Source: JAGOUA01 sp964428975 (GTDB lineage Bacteria > Patescibacteriota > Patescibacteriia > 2-12-FULL-60-25). Taken from it: 64,000 nt of DNA. This document shows positions 39,944-48,819 of this stretch, piece after piece; the stretch's first letter is position 1; each line of letters begins with the position of its first letter. The DNA lies in assembly GCA_964428975.1 (NCBI GenBank), contig CAYSAI010000003.1, positions 42,315-106,314 on the forward strand, read 5' to 3'. A model generated the notes under the pieces. The model ran no database searches. It saw only the letters and a list, made by a program, of their open reading frames with translations, and was not told the DNA's origin. The translations under genes and the position numbers were made by a program.

Positions 39944-40591
39944 ATGTTGATCTCCCAGCTTTTTGACAATCCGATACAGACGGTGATTACGCTTGTCGCG
40001 TTTCTTGTGGCGTTGTCCGTTCATGAGGCGTCGCACGCGCTCGCGGCGTTCGTGCTTGGGGATAAAACGGCGTATCACGAAAAGCGTTTGACGCTCAATC
40101 CGCTCGCACATATCGATTGGACGGGATTTCTCATGCTGGTCGTGGTGGGATTTGGATGGGGGAAGCCGGTGCCGTTTAACCCGTATAATCTCAAATGGCA
40201 ACGGATTGGGCCAACGCTCGTTGCGGCTGCCGGTCCTGCGTCAAACATGCTCCTTGCTCTTTTTGCGGTGTTTTTACTTGGAATACTTACCCCGGCTCTT
40301 GCGCCCACGAACGGTCTTGTGCTCTTTCTCTTTTTGCTTGCGCTCATGAGTATTTTGCTGGGGCTCTTTAATCTCATTCCGCTCCCGCCGCTCGATGGGT
40401 CAAAAGCGCTGCTCGCCGCGCTCGCGCATCCTCGGCATGCGAATGCGAGACGTTTTCTTGAAACACGTGGACCGTTTATTCTCTTGGGACTTGTGCTTGC
40501 AGGCACGCTCTTCAATATCAACTTTTTTGGATGGCTTGAACCGCTCGCCCGCGCGGTGCTCTTGACCTTTGCACAATGGTTCGGGGTATGA
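39944..40591 (+). CDS. Site-2-protease-like metallopeptidase (M50)
   Basis: A 215-residue membrane protein with the zinc motif HEASH (residues about 27-31, in LSVHEASHALAAF) and the second-site motif NLIPLPPLDGSKAL near 145-158. Five or six hydrophobic helices are present. It lacks the PDZ domain of RseP, so it belongs to the small S2P/SpoIVFB-like group that cuts membrane proteins. The substrate is unknown. The stop overlaps the next start by 4 bases. Confidence 0.92.
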   Translation: MLISQLFDNPIQTVITLVAFLVALSVHEASHALAAFVLGDKTAYHEKRLTLNPLAHIDWTGFLMLVVVGFGWGKPVPFNPYNLKWQRIGPTLVAAAGPASNMLLALFAVFLLGILTPALAPTNGLVLFLFLLALMSILLGLFNLIPLPPLDGSKALLAALAHPRHANARRFLETRGPFILLGLVLAGTLFNINFFGWLEPLARAVLLTFAQWFGV

Positions 40592-41991
40592 ATCGCGTTT
40601 GGGAATGGCTCGCACGAGGCTGGAACGAGCGTTCGTTTGAGGGATGGCTCGCTTGGATGAGGCAGATGGCTCTCCTTGGAGGGGCTTTTCTCCTTCTTGA
40701 AAAAACGCTTTCGCGTATGAATGAGGTGCCTGATGTGGTGCAGCTCCTCAAAATGGGGTTGATTTTCGCGGCTGGTGTTCTGCTTGCGAGCGCTCTCACC
40801 TCGTTCCGCACCTCTATTCGTCCGCTTGCGGCTCTTGCTGGTTGGACGCGACTTGTGCCCGCTTTCTTGTTGGTACCTCTTCTAGATAGGTTCGCACGCG
40901 CGCTTGATGCGCGACTGGCTCTTGATGTGTGGTGGCTGGCGCCAAAACAGGTGTTTGGGTGGATGCTTGTCGGATGGAATGGAACGGGTTTCGCCTCGCT
41001 CGGCACGACGCTGTTCTTTCTCGGTACGGGTATCGTGCTTGCGATGATTGTACGTCGTCTTGGAGGGGTGTCGATGTTGCAAGCGAGTCTACGCGGCGCT
41101 GCGATCGTTCTGACGGGATGGTTGCTTACACTCATTCCTTCGATCACGGCTTGGACGAAGCTTTCGAGCTATGGCACGACGTTCGCGCCGTCTGAACAGG
41201 TCGTCGAACGAGCGTTTGCGCGCGCATGGCATGGGGCGTGGTTTTTGGAGGCGCCCGCGCGATGGCTCGCGGAATCTCGTCCGGGAGTGGGGGTGGACCT
41301 CTTCGTGATAGGAATGATGGCGCTTGTTCTTCTCGGTGTGGTTGCGTGTACCTCTTCTCTTCGTGAGAAAAAGAACGGTATGGCCGCCGCCGCTTTTCTT
41401 GGCGGCATGCTTCTTGCTCTCCATACGATCCCTGGGCGAACGAGTTTTGCGCTTCTAGGGGAGCTTCTGCTCGCCACCGCCTTTGGGTTTCTTCTTATGC
41501 GTGAAGACGATGATGAAACAACCGTCGCACTCTCCCTTATTGTTGCGTTTCTCTTTGGATGGGGCGCGTTGCTTCTCACGATACTTGCTCTTTCGACGCG
41601 ATTTCTTCCTCTTCGCTTGCGGGCGACGGCTTTTCTTACAACGCTTTTCCTTCTTGGAAGTCTTCTGACAAGTCGAATGGTGTGGATGACGTGGTCGCTG
41701 TTCGCGCTTCTTGGGCTGCTTGGCGTGGTGCATGTGCTTCTTTCTTGGAAGGATCTCCTTCTGTCTCGAGAAAAGCGCGTGTGGTACACGGGATTATGGT
41801 TTGGAGCCACACTGTTTTTATGGATAGGACTTGGAGGATTCAAGGCACTTTTACCCGCTCTTTTGATGGGGCTTTGCGGATCCGCGGTGCTGTGGCTTTT
41901 TGATCCCGCGCTCAAACGCAAACAGATTCTTTCCATGGGAGCGCTTCTTCTTCTAGGAATTTTGCTTCATACAGGCGTTTTTCTCCCTTGA
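40588..41991 (+). CDS. Polytopic membrane protein, unknown function
   Basis: A 467-residue protein with roughly 10-12 hydrophobic helices spread over its length and few polar motifs (short acidic MREDDDET near residue 310). I recognise no transporter or enzyme signature. It starts with the ATG at 40588, overlapping the M50 stop, so the two are co-translated. Its own TGA (41989-41991) is embedded in the -35 box of the rpsL promoter. Confidence 0.8.
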   Translation: MNRVWEWLARGWNERSFEGWLAWMRQMALLGGAFLLLEKTLSRMNEVPDVVQLLKMGLIFAAGVLLASALTSFRTSIRPLAALAGWTRLVPAFLLVPLLDRFARALDARLALDVWWLAPKQVFGWMLVGWNGTGFASLGTTLFFLGTGIVLAMIVRRLGGVSMLQASLRGAAIVLTGWLLTLIPSITAWTKLSSYGTTFAPSEQVVERAFARAWHGAWFLEAPARWLAESRPGVGVDLFVIGMMALVLLGVVACTSSLREKKNGMAAAAFLGGMLLALHTIPGRTSFALLGELLLATAFGFLLMREDDDETTVALSLIVAFLFGWGALLLTILALSTRFLPLRLRATAFLTTLFLLGSLLTSRMVWMTWSLFALLGLLGVVHVLLSWKDLLLSREKRVWYTGLWFGATLFLWIGLGGFKALLPALLMGLCGSAVLWLFDPALKRKQILSMGALLLLGILLHTGVFLP

Positions 41992-42016
41992 CGCTCCTTG
42001 GTTTCGCTGCTAGATT
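41988..42016 (+). promoter_or_regulatory. str operon promoter overlapping upstream stop codon
   Basis: TTGACG (41988-41993) and TAGATT (42011-42016) with a 17-base spacer. The TGA of the upstream gene is within the -35 box. Confidence 0.8.
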
Positions 42017-42045
42017 GTGCCCACTTATCAGTTTTTCTTCCCTTC

Positions 42046-42486
42046 ATGCCTACCATCAATCAGCTCGTGCGTCGTCCTCGTACGATCACGAAACGCAAGT
42101 CGAAGAGCCCCGCGCTCCAATTTGCGATGGACACGCTTCATCGAAAGCGTACCGAGCTTCGTCGCGGCGCGAGTTTCAAACGCGGTGTCTGTACAAAAGT
42201 AACGACCATGACCCCAAAAAAGCCGAACTCCGCTATCCGAAAGATTGCTCGTGTGCGTCTCTCGAATGGGCAAGAGGTGACGGCGTACATTCCTGGGGAA
42301 GGACACAACCTGCAAGAGCACTCGATTGTGATGATTCGCGGAGGACGCGTGAAAGACCTTCCTGGGGTGCGCTATCACATCGTGCGTGGAGTGTATGACA
42401 CACAGGGCGTCGCGAATCGTCGCGGCAGCCGTTCCCTGTATGGAGCTCGTCGACCTAAAGCTGATAAGAAAGCTGATAAAAAATAA
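42046..42486 (+). CDS. rpsL: 30S ribosomal protein S12
   Basis: A 146-residue uS12 of the decoding centre. It begins MPTINQLVRRPRTITKRKSK and holds VTTMTPKKPNSAIRKIARVR and AYIPGEGHNLQEHS, then VRYHIVRG. The PKKPNSA loop with Lys matches the streptomycin-sensitive form. The C-terminus has a repeated lysine-rich tail (ADKKADKK). First gene of the str operon. Confidence 0.97.
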   Translation: MPTINQLVRRPRTITKRKSKSPALQFAMDTLHRKRTELRRGASFKRGVCTKVTTMTPKKPNSAIRKIARVRLSNGQEVTAYIPGEGHNLQEHSIVMIRGGRVKDLPGVRYHIVRGVYDTQGVANRRGSRSLYGARRPKADKKADKK

Positions 42487-42488
42487 TT

Positions 42489-42956
42489 ATGCGCGGAAAA
42501 CAAGCCTCGCGACGTATCGTCGCGAATGATCCAAAATTCAACTCTCCTGTCGTTGCAAAACTCGTGAATGCGATTATGAGCGACGGCAAAAAAGCGACGG
42601 CACAAAAAATTGTGTACGCGTCGTTTGCGATGATCGAAGAAAAAACACAAAAGCCTGCCATGGAGGTTTTTGACGAAGCGATGAAAAACGTGTCACCAAC
42701 GGTAGAAGTAAAGTCGAAGCGCGTTGGTGGGGCGAACTATCAGGTGCCACTTCAGGTGCGCGCTGAGCGTCGTCAACAACTCGCCTTTCGTTGGATGATT
42801 GCGGCCGCGCGCTCTCGTAAGGGCAAGCCGATGGCAGAAAAGCTCGCAAGCGAACTCATCGAAGCGGCACAAAATCAGGGTGATGCCGTGAAAAAGAAGC
42901 AGGATGTTCATCGCATGGCAGAAGCGAACCGCGCGTTTGCGCACTTCGCGAAATAA
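42489..42956 (+). CDS. rpsG: 30S ribosomal protein S7
   Basis: A 155-residue uS7 that organises the 16S rRNA 3' domain. Seen: MRGKQASRRI at the start, VAKLVNAIMSDGKKATAQKI, VKSKRVGGANYQVPLQVRAE and RKGKPMAEKLASELIEA. It lies 2 bases after rpsL and 6 before fusA. Confidence 0.97.
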   Translation: MRGKQASRRIVANDPKFNSPVVAKLVNAIMSDGKKATAQKIVYASFAMIEEKTQKPAMEVFDEAMKNVSPTVEVKSKRVGGANYQVPLQVRAERRQQLAFRWMIAAARSRKGKPMAEKLASELIEAAQNQGDAVKKKQDVHRMAEANRAFAHFAK

Positions 42957-42962
42957 TCTTGT

Positions 42963-45044
42963 ATGCCTCGCGAATATTCTCTCAAAGATACCCGAAATTT
43001 TGGTATTATCGCTCACATTGACGCGGGAAAAACGACCGTATCTGAACGCGTGCTGTTTTATACGGGAAAGAAGCACAAGATCGGCGAAGTGCACGAAGGT
43101 GAGGCAACGATGGACTGGATGGCGCAAGAGCAGGAACGTGGCATCACGATTACCGCCGCCGCAACCACCTGTTTTTGGAAGGGTTGCCGCATGAACCTGA
43201 TTGACACTCCGGGGCATATCGATTTCACGATTGAGGTGCAGCGCTCGCTGCGCGTTCTTGATGGAGCGGTGACGGTATTCGACGGAGTTGCAGGCGTAGA
43301 GGCTCAAACGGAAACGGTGTGGCGTCAGGCAGATAAGCATAACGTGCCACGTATCTGTTTTATCAACAAACTTGATCGCATGGGCGCGGATTTTTATAAA
43401 GATGTCGCCAGTATTCATGGTCGTTTGACGAAACGCGCTATTGTTACGCAACTTCCGATTGGCGCAGAGGAGCATTTCAAGGGCATTGTAGACCTCATCC
43501 CCATGAAAGCGGAGATGTATCTTGATGAGATGGGGCAGGACATTCAGCAAAGCGAAGTTCCTGCTGAGATGCTCGAAAAAGCGAAAGAGTATCGCGCAAA
43601 ACTCATGGAAGCGATTGCTGAAACGGATGAAACGCTCATGGAGAAGTATCTCGCCGGAACGGAGCTCACGATCGACGAAATGAAAACAGGTCTTCGGAAA
43701 GCGGTGATCGCGAACCAAATCTATCCTATTTTGTGCGGCTCGGCTCTCAAAAATAAAGGGGTGCAGTTTTTGCTCGATGCCGTCGTGGCGTATCTGCCAA
43801 GTCCGCTCGATATTCCTCCTGCAAAAGGGCATGATATTGATGATGAAACGATCGATATTCCTGTGTACGCATCTGATGAAGAGCCGTTCGCGGCGCTCGC
43901 GTTCAAGGTGATGACCGATCCATTCGTGGGAAAACTCGTGTTTTTCCGTGTGTATTCTGGAAAGCTCGCGTCTGGTTCGTATGTCGTCAACGCGAAAACG
44001 GGCGATCGAGAACGTATTTCGCGCATCGTTCGTATGCACGCAAACGAACGTGAAGAGGTACAAGAGGTGTTTTCTGGAGAAATTGCCGCAGCTGTGGGGT
44101 TAAAAGCGACGTTTACGGGGCATACGCTCTATGACGAAAGTCGTCCGCTTGTGCTTGAATCCATCGTGATTCCAGAACCGGTGATTTCGCTTGCGATTGA
44201 ACCAAAAACGAAGGCTGACCAAGAAAAAATGGGTGTCGCGCTTCAAAAACTCGGGGAAGAAGACCCTTCATTTCGTGTGCGCACGGATGAGGAAACGCTT
44301 CAAACCATTATCTCAGGTATGGGCGAGCTGCATCTTGAGATCATCGTCGACCGCATGAAACGCGAGTTCAAGGTGGAAGCGAACGTCGGCAAGCCGCAAG
44401 TCGCGTATCGTGAGGCGATTCGTACGAAGGCGGAAGATATCGAAGGGAAATACATTCGTCAGTCAGGTGGTCGTGGGCAATATGGACACGCCGTGATTGA
44501 CATCGAGCCGCTCGAGCGCGGCAAGGGCTACGAGTTCGTGGATGCGGTGAAGGGCGGTGTGGTGCCTCGCGAATACATCCAACCGATCAACAAAGGGATT
44601 CAAGAAGCGGTGCAGCGCGGTGTGCTCGCAGGCTATCCAATTCTTGACGTGAAAGTAACGCTCAAGGATGGAAGCTATCACGAGGTGGACTCCTCTGAAG
44701 CGGCCTTCAAAATCGCGGGTTCGATGGCGTTTCAAGAGGCGTGTCGCAAAGCGGGCATCTATCTTCTTGAGCCAATCATGAAGGTTGAGGTGGTTACGCC
44801 TGAGCAGTTTATGGGCGATGTGATCGGTGATCTGAACGCGAAGCGTGGGCAGATTCAAGACATGACCGAGCGTTCCGGCGCGCGCGTCGTGACAGCGCTC
44901 GTTCCTCTTTCAGAAATGTTCGGCTACACGACGAACTTACGTTCGATGACGCAAGGCCGCGCAAGTTCGAGCATGGAATTCGCGCATTATGGAGAAGTTC
45001 CAAACAACGTCGCGCTCGCGGTGATCGAAGGGAAAAAGAAATAA
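42963..45044 (+). CDS. fusA: Elongation factor G
   Basis: EF-G moves tRNAs and mRNA through the ribosome. The 693-residue GTPase has G1 AHIDAGKT, the switch segment GITITAAATT, G3 DTPGHIDF and G4 NKLDR. Domain II contains PFAALAFKVMTDPFVGKL, and domain IV carries GGRGQYGHAVIDIEP. The C-terminus is MEFAHYGEVPNNVA. The tuf gene that usually follows is not present; a terminator ends the operon. Confidence 0.97.
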   Translation: MPREYSLKDTRNFGIIAHIDAGKTTVSERVLFYTGKKHKIGEVHEGEATMDWMAQEQERGITITAAATTCFWKGCRMNLIDTPGHIDFTIEVQRSLRVLDGAVTVFDGVAGVEAQTETVWRQADKHNVPRICFINKLDRMGADFYKDVASIHGRLTKRAIVTQLPIGAEEHFKGIVDLIPMKAEMYLDEMGQDIQQSEVPAEMLEKAKEYRAKLMEAIAETDETLMEKYLAGTELTIDEMKTGLRKAVIANQIYPILCGSALKNKGVQFLLDAVVAYLPSPLDIPPAKGHDIDDETIDIPVYASDEEPFAALAFKVMTDPFVGKLVFFRVYSGKLASGSYVVNAKTGDRERISRIVRMHANEREEVQEVFSGEIAAAVGLKATFTGHTLYDESRPLVLESIVIPEPVISLAIEPKTKADQEKMGVALQKLGEEDPSFRVRTDEETLQTIISGMGELHLEIIVDRMKREFKVEANVGKPQVAYREAIRTKAEDIEGKYIRQSGGRGQYGHAVIDIEPLERGKGYEFVDAVKGGVVPREYIQPINKGIQEAVQRGVLAGYPILDVKVTLKDGSYHEVDSSEAAFKIAGSMAFQEACRKAGIYLLEPIMKVEVVTPEQFMGDVIGDLNAKRGQIQDMTERSGARVVTALVPLSEMFGYTTNLRSMTQGRASSSMEFAHYGEVPNNVALAVIEGKKK

Positions 45045-45046
45045 AC

Positions 45047-45070
45047 AACCGCCCGTATGGGCGGTTTAGC
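45047..45070 (+). terminator. Terminator of the str operon
   Basis: AACCGCCC (45047-45054), loop GTAT, GGGCGGTT (45059-45066), beginning 2 bases after the fusA stop. The T tract is short. Confidence 0.75.
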
Positions 45071-45079
45071 ACATTTTTC

Positions 45080-46213
45080 ATGTTTTCTCTTTCTACTACC
45101 TCTTCCATTTCACGCGCTCGTCGTGGAGAGCTTTTGACGTCTCATGGTGTTCTCCAAACGCCATTTTTCATGCCGATTGCAACGAAAGGGGCGGTCAAAA
45201 CGCTTTCATCGTTTGATGTGGAGCGGCTTGGAAGTCCGATTCTTCTCTCGAATACGTACCATCTGTGGCTTCGTCCGGGAGTGGAAGAACTTCTTAAAAG
45301 CGGTGGTTTGCATAAGATGATGGACTGGAACGGTGTTCTTTTGACCGATTCCGGCGGGTTTCAGGTGTTTAGTCTTGAGGGACTTCGTAAACTCACATCG
45401 GAAGGGGTCGTATTTCAGTCGCATATTGATGGAGCGAAGATGATGCTCACGCCAGAAATCTGCATGGATATTCAGCGAGCGATTGGGAGTGATATTTGTA
45501 TGGTGCTCGATGTGTGCACGAAACTTCCTGCGACGCACGAGCAACTTCTCGAGGCATTGCATCTCACGACTGCGTGGGCGAAGCGTTCAAAAGAAGCGTT
45601 TTTTGCGAAGCGAGAAGGTTCGTTCAACGAAGGAGCGCTGCTGTTCGCGATCGTGCAAGGAGGAACGGACGTAGCCCTTCGTCAAACAAGTGCGAAGGCG
45701 CTCCTCGAGATTGGGTTTGACGGCTACGCGATTGGCGGGCTTTCCGTAGGCGAACCGTTCGAGGAGGCGTGTACCGTGCTCGATGCGACGACCGGGCTTC
45801 TTCCTGCGGATAAGCCGCGGTATTTCATGGGAGGGGCGCAGCCTCATGAGATTGTCGCGTATGTGAAGCGTGGAATCGACATGCTCGACTGCGTGCTTCC
45901 TACGCGAAACGCGCGTCATGGCCAGCTGTATCGTTTTCGGCATGAAGACCTTTCGCAGCGTGATTTTTATGAAACGATTCACGTAACGAACGAACGTTTC
46001 GCGGGTTCTGATGCATGTTTGATGCAAGATCTTGGCGTGGATGATACTGAGCAGGTGGACGCAGAACTTTCGCGATTTACGCTTGGCTATGTGCGGCATC
46101 TCTTTCGTGTGCAAGAAATGCTCGGTATGCGCCTTGCATCGATGTGGAACGTCCGATTTTATCTCTCGCTCATGAAAAAGATTCGGAAGGGGATCGAGGA
46201 GGGGAGGGTCTAA
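45080..46213 (+). CDS. tgt: Queuine/preQ1 tRNA-ribosyltransferase, zinc site missing
   Basis: Tgt swaps guanine-34 for a queuosine precursor in GUN-anticodon tRNAs. The 377-residue protein has LLTDSGGFQVFSL with the catalytic Asp, GSDICMVLDVCTKLP, GGLSVGEPFEEA, YFMGGAQPHEIV and the nucleophile Asp in GIDMLDCVLPTRNARHG. Where other Tgt proteins have the zinc ligands CxCxxC and a later His (as in E. coli CDCYTC and IHNL), this one reads QVDAEL and MWNV. All four ligands are therefore gone and a stretch before them is lengthened. The rest looks functional. Confidence 0.92.
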   Translation: MFSLSTTSSISRARRGELLTSHGVLQTPFFMPIATKGAVKTLSSFDVERLGSPILLSNTYHLWLRPGVEELLKSGGLHKMMDWNGVLLTDSGGFQVFSLEGLRKLTSEGVVFQSHIDGAKMMLTPEICMDIQRAIGSDICMVLDVCTKLPATHEQLLEALHLTTAWAKRSKEAFFAKREGSFNEGALLFAIVQGGTDVALRQTSAKALLEIGFDGYAIGGLSVGEPFEEACTVLDATTGLLPADKPRYFMGGAQPHEIVAYVKRGIDMLDCVLPTRNARHGQLYRFRHEDLSQRDFYETIHVTNERFAGSDACLMQDLGVDDTEQVDAELSRFTLGYVRHLFRVQEMLGMRLASMWNVRFYLSLMKKIRKGIEEGRV

Positions 46214-46219
46214 ACAAAA

Positions 46220-46240
46220 CACCCCGATAGATATCGGGGC
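46220..46240 (-). terminator. Terminator between tgt and the minus-strand gene
   Basis: CCCCGATA (46222-46229) pairs with TATCGGGG (46232-46239). On the minus strand it is followed by TGTTTTGTTT, so it mainly ends the gene at 46245. Confidence 0.75.
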
Positions 46241-46244
46241 TAGA

Positions 46245-47264
46245 TTACTTTTTTGCACGAGTTTGCATGGGAATGACGGCAGCCACTTCTTCGTTCGCCG
46301 TAGGAGGCACAACCCAATGTCCTACAAGACGGTTGGCGGAGACTTCTTCATAGCTCTGCGCCAGTGTCTGATTCGCTGTGAAGTGAATTTTCGCCGCTTC
46401 GCTTGGGAGGTTGTTAAGCGCTCGTAGGATGGCATCAACCTCCGTTTCGAGATCGTTTTGCTGATCCCTCTGCAGGGTAGATGGGGTGTTCGCGATGAGG
46501 CTCGCTTGCACATCGAGGCTTTTGCCCAGCTGTGTCGCGCGCGTCTCGATCTGATCAAACGTCTGGCCTGCCAGTCGAAGAAACTGACAGATCGTCCCTT
46601 CCTGCTGAATCATTTGTAGAAGAGGCGCTCTTCTCTTTTCGGTGAAATCGATACGCACACGTGTTGCGCTATCACGTAAACCTCCCGTATGGAACGATTC
46701 GAACTGCACATGATCAGGCGGGAACGTCCCAAGCTCTTGGATACGTGCTTTGAGGGCAGCGCGCACATCATCGAAGATGGGATTCCGCCCGTTCGTACCA
46801 AGGAGCTGTACACGCTTTTCGCTTGTGCGACGTACGAGAGCGTTTGTGAGAAGTTCACCTTGTGTGTGTGGCATTTCGAGCTCTTTTCGTGTTTTGATAC
46901 GGTCATCCGCGTGGGCGCGCCAAGTGTTGTAATGATCGCCATGTATCCACAGGTACTGCCCAATAACAACGAACAAGAGGCTCACAATAAGACTGATGCA
47001 GGCGCTGTTCCAGGAAAGCTTCGCAAGGAGTGAAATAATCGTAACGCAGATGCCGTAGCTGATCGCAGTGAGGAGCATCCCAGGCATCCAGAGAGAAAAA
47101 TTGACCCCATGATAGCATCCGCATACCTTACATGTTTTCTCCTTCTTCAGTCGCTTCAGATCGAAGATCGGGTACGTCGTCTCATGAATGAGCTTCTTCG
47201 TACGTAGGCGCTCTTCTTGCATTAAATCTTGAAACTGCTTCGCAAGGCGAACGTGTTCTTGCAT
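46245..47264 (-). CDS. Membrane protein with CxxCxC motif, unknown function
   Basis: A 339-residue protein. The N-terminal part is charged and helical, with a cysteine cluster TCKVCGCYHG near residue 45. Two membrane helices follow (about 60-82 and 88-108), then a long soluble helical domain of some 220 residues with heptad-like stretches. No family was recognised. It is a lone minus-strand gene between tgt and the mre cluster. Confidence 0.75.
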   Translation of the reverse strand: MQEHVRLAKQFQDLMQEERLRTKKLIHETTYPIFDLKRLKKEKTCKVCGCYHGVNFSLWMPGMLLTAISYGICVTIISLLAKLSWNSACISLIVSLLFVVIGQYLWIHGDHYNTWRAHADDRIKTRKELEMPHTQGELLTNALVRRTSEKRVQLLGTNGRNPIFDDVRAALKARIQELGTFPPDHVQFESFHTGGLRDSATRVRIDFTEKRRAPLLQMIQQEGTICQFLRLAGQTFDQIETRATQLGKSLDVQASLIANTPSTLQRDQQNDLETEVDAILRALNNLPSEAAKIHFTANQTLAQSYEEVSANRLVGHWVVPPTANEEVAAVIPMQTRAKK

Positions 47265-47364
47265 ACGAACCGTCCTTTCAGTGGGGTTTGATTGTCGAAG
47301 AACACGAAAATTCTAACAAAAATAGGTGTTTTTGTCGAGGGAGCGAGCATGCTACCATACTCGC

Positions 47365-47751
47365 ATGACCTTTCGTCAGTATATCGGCGTCATGATCGGC
47401 GCGACGCTCTTCGCATGGGGAGGATTTGCGCTTGTGTTGTTTCAGATCAATCCAGAAGAGGCAGGAGCGTTTGGCCTTGTGCTCTTCTTTCTTACCCTCT
47501 TTTTAGGGCTTGTAGGCCTATTCGCGACGGCAAGCATGAGCTATCGCGTACTCGCTCTTCAGCGAACGATTATCTTTCGCGAGGCGCGCATCGCCTTTCG
47601 TCAAGCGATTTTACTCGCGTTTTGCGCGGTTTTGTCGCTCTTCCTCGCTTCGCAGGACCTTTTTGCGTGGTGGGCGGTGCTTCTCGTCTTCGGAACGGTG
47701 TTTGGCATTGAGGGCATGGCTCTTTGGATTGACCGCACGAGACGTTCGTAA
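47365..47751 (+). CDS. Small polytopic membrane protein upstream of mreB
   Basis: A 128-residue protein with four hydrophobic helices (about 5-27, 33-55, 75-92, 95-115). The ATG at 47365 (MTFRQYIGVMIGA) is used; the frame is open upstream to 47326. It is 15 bases before mreB in the same direction, suggesting co-transcription with the shape genes, but no homology is recognised. Confidence 0.75.
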   Translation: MTFRQYIGVMIGATLFAWGGFALVLFQINPEEAGAFGLVLFFLTLFLGLVGLFATASMSYRVLALQRTIIFREARIAFRQAILLAFCAVLSLFLASQDLFAWWAVLLVFGTVFGIEGMALWIDRTRRS

Positions 47752-47766
47752 GTACTATGAGGCCGT

Positions 47767-48816
47767 ATGTTCACGGCTCTCTTACAGCGGTTCACAAAAC
47801 GGATTGGGATCGATCTCGGTACCTCAACGACGCTTGTCCATGTTGAGGGGCGAGGTATTCTTGTGTATGAGTCGTCTGTCGTGGCGATCAACCGTCGCAC
47901 GGGGCAGGTGATGGCGGTGGGCGAAGAAGCGCGCATCATGCTTGGAAAAACCCCGCCGCACATTTACGTCGCAAAACCTTTGCAACGTGGGATTATCGCG
48001 GATTTTGAGGTGGCAGAGAAAATGCTTCGCTTCTTTTTCGATCGTGTGCATAAAGAGGGGTCGCTTATTGTGCCGCGTCCAAGTGTGATTATTTCCGTGC
48101 CACTCGAAGTAACGGAAGTTGAGCGCAAAGCGGTGGGCGATGCGGCAATGTCGGCTGGTGCGCGCGAAGTGCTCGTGGTGGAAGAGCCTGTCGCGGCGGC
48201 CATTGGGGCAGGGCTGCCGATCAGTGAGTCTATCGGCAATATGATCGTGAATATGGGCGGCGGTACCACCGAGATAGCTGTGATTTCGCTGAACGGCATT
48301 GTGAGTTCAAAAAGTATTCCGATTGCAGGCGAAGAACTCAACAAGAATATCATGCATTATGCGCGCGACGTGTTCGGTTTGTTGTTGGGAGAACGGGTCG
48401 CGGAAGATATCAAGATCGCCGTGGGTTCAGCGGTTGAACTCGCTGAGCCGCTCGAGGCAGCGATGCGTGGACGCGATCTTGTGAGCGGTCTTCCTCGCGA
48501 ACTCATCGTGAACGATACGCAAATCCGCGAATCGATGGCGCGTTCCGTGAAGCTGATCGTGGATCATGTGAAATCTATTTTAGAGATCACACCTCCTGAA
48601 CTCGTGGCGGATATTTATCAACGAGGAATTATTCTTACCGGCGGCGGTGCGCTTCTTCGCGGGATTGAGGAGGCGATCCATCGTGGAACGGGTCTTCCCG
48701 TGCGTGTGGCAGAAGACCCTATCACGGCCGTCGTTCGCGGCACGGGCATTCTCTTGGAACGTCCAGAGCTCTCTCGCGACGTCGCGTTTCCAGCGACCGA
48801 TCGTTCAACGTTTTAG
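47767..48816 (+). CDS. mreB: Rod-shape actin homologue MreB
   Basis: MreB filaments guide cell-wall synthesis. The 349-residue protein has phosphate-1 motif IGIDLGTSTTLVHV, VISVPLEVTEVERKAV, phosphate-2 motif IVNMGGGTTEIAV, IPIAGEELNKNIM and adenosine motif IILTGGGALLRG. In phosphate-2 the Asp found in nearly all MreB proteins (VDIGGGT) is Asn here. It heads mreB-mreC-mreD-mrdA. Confidence 0.96.
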   Translation: MFTALLQRFTKRIGIDLGTSTTLVHVEGRGILVYESSVVAINRRTGQVMAVGEEARIMLGKTPPHIYVAKPLQRGIIADFEVAEKMLRFFFDRVHKEGSLIVPRPSVIISVPLEVTEVERKAVGDAAMSAGAREVLVVEEPVAAAIGAGLPISESIGNMIVNMGGGTTEIAVISLNGIVSSKSIPIAGEELNKNIMHYARDVFGLLLGERVAEDIKIAVGSAVELAEPLEAAMRGRDLVSGLPRELIVNDTQIRESMARSVKLIVDHVKSILEITPPELVADIYQRGIILTGGGALLRGIEEAIHRGTGLPVRVAEDPITAVVRGTGILLERPELSRDVAFPATDRSTF

Positions 48817-48819
48817 GGT

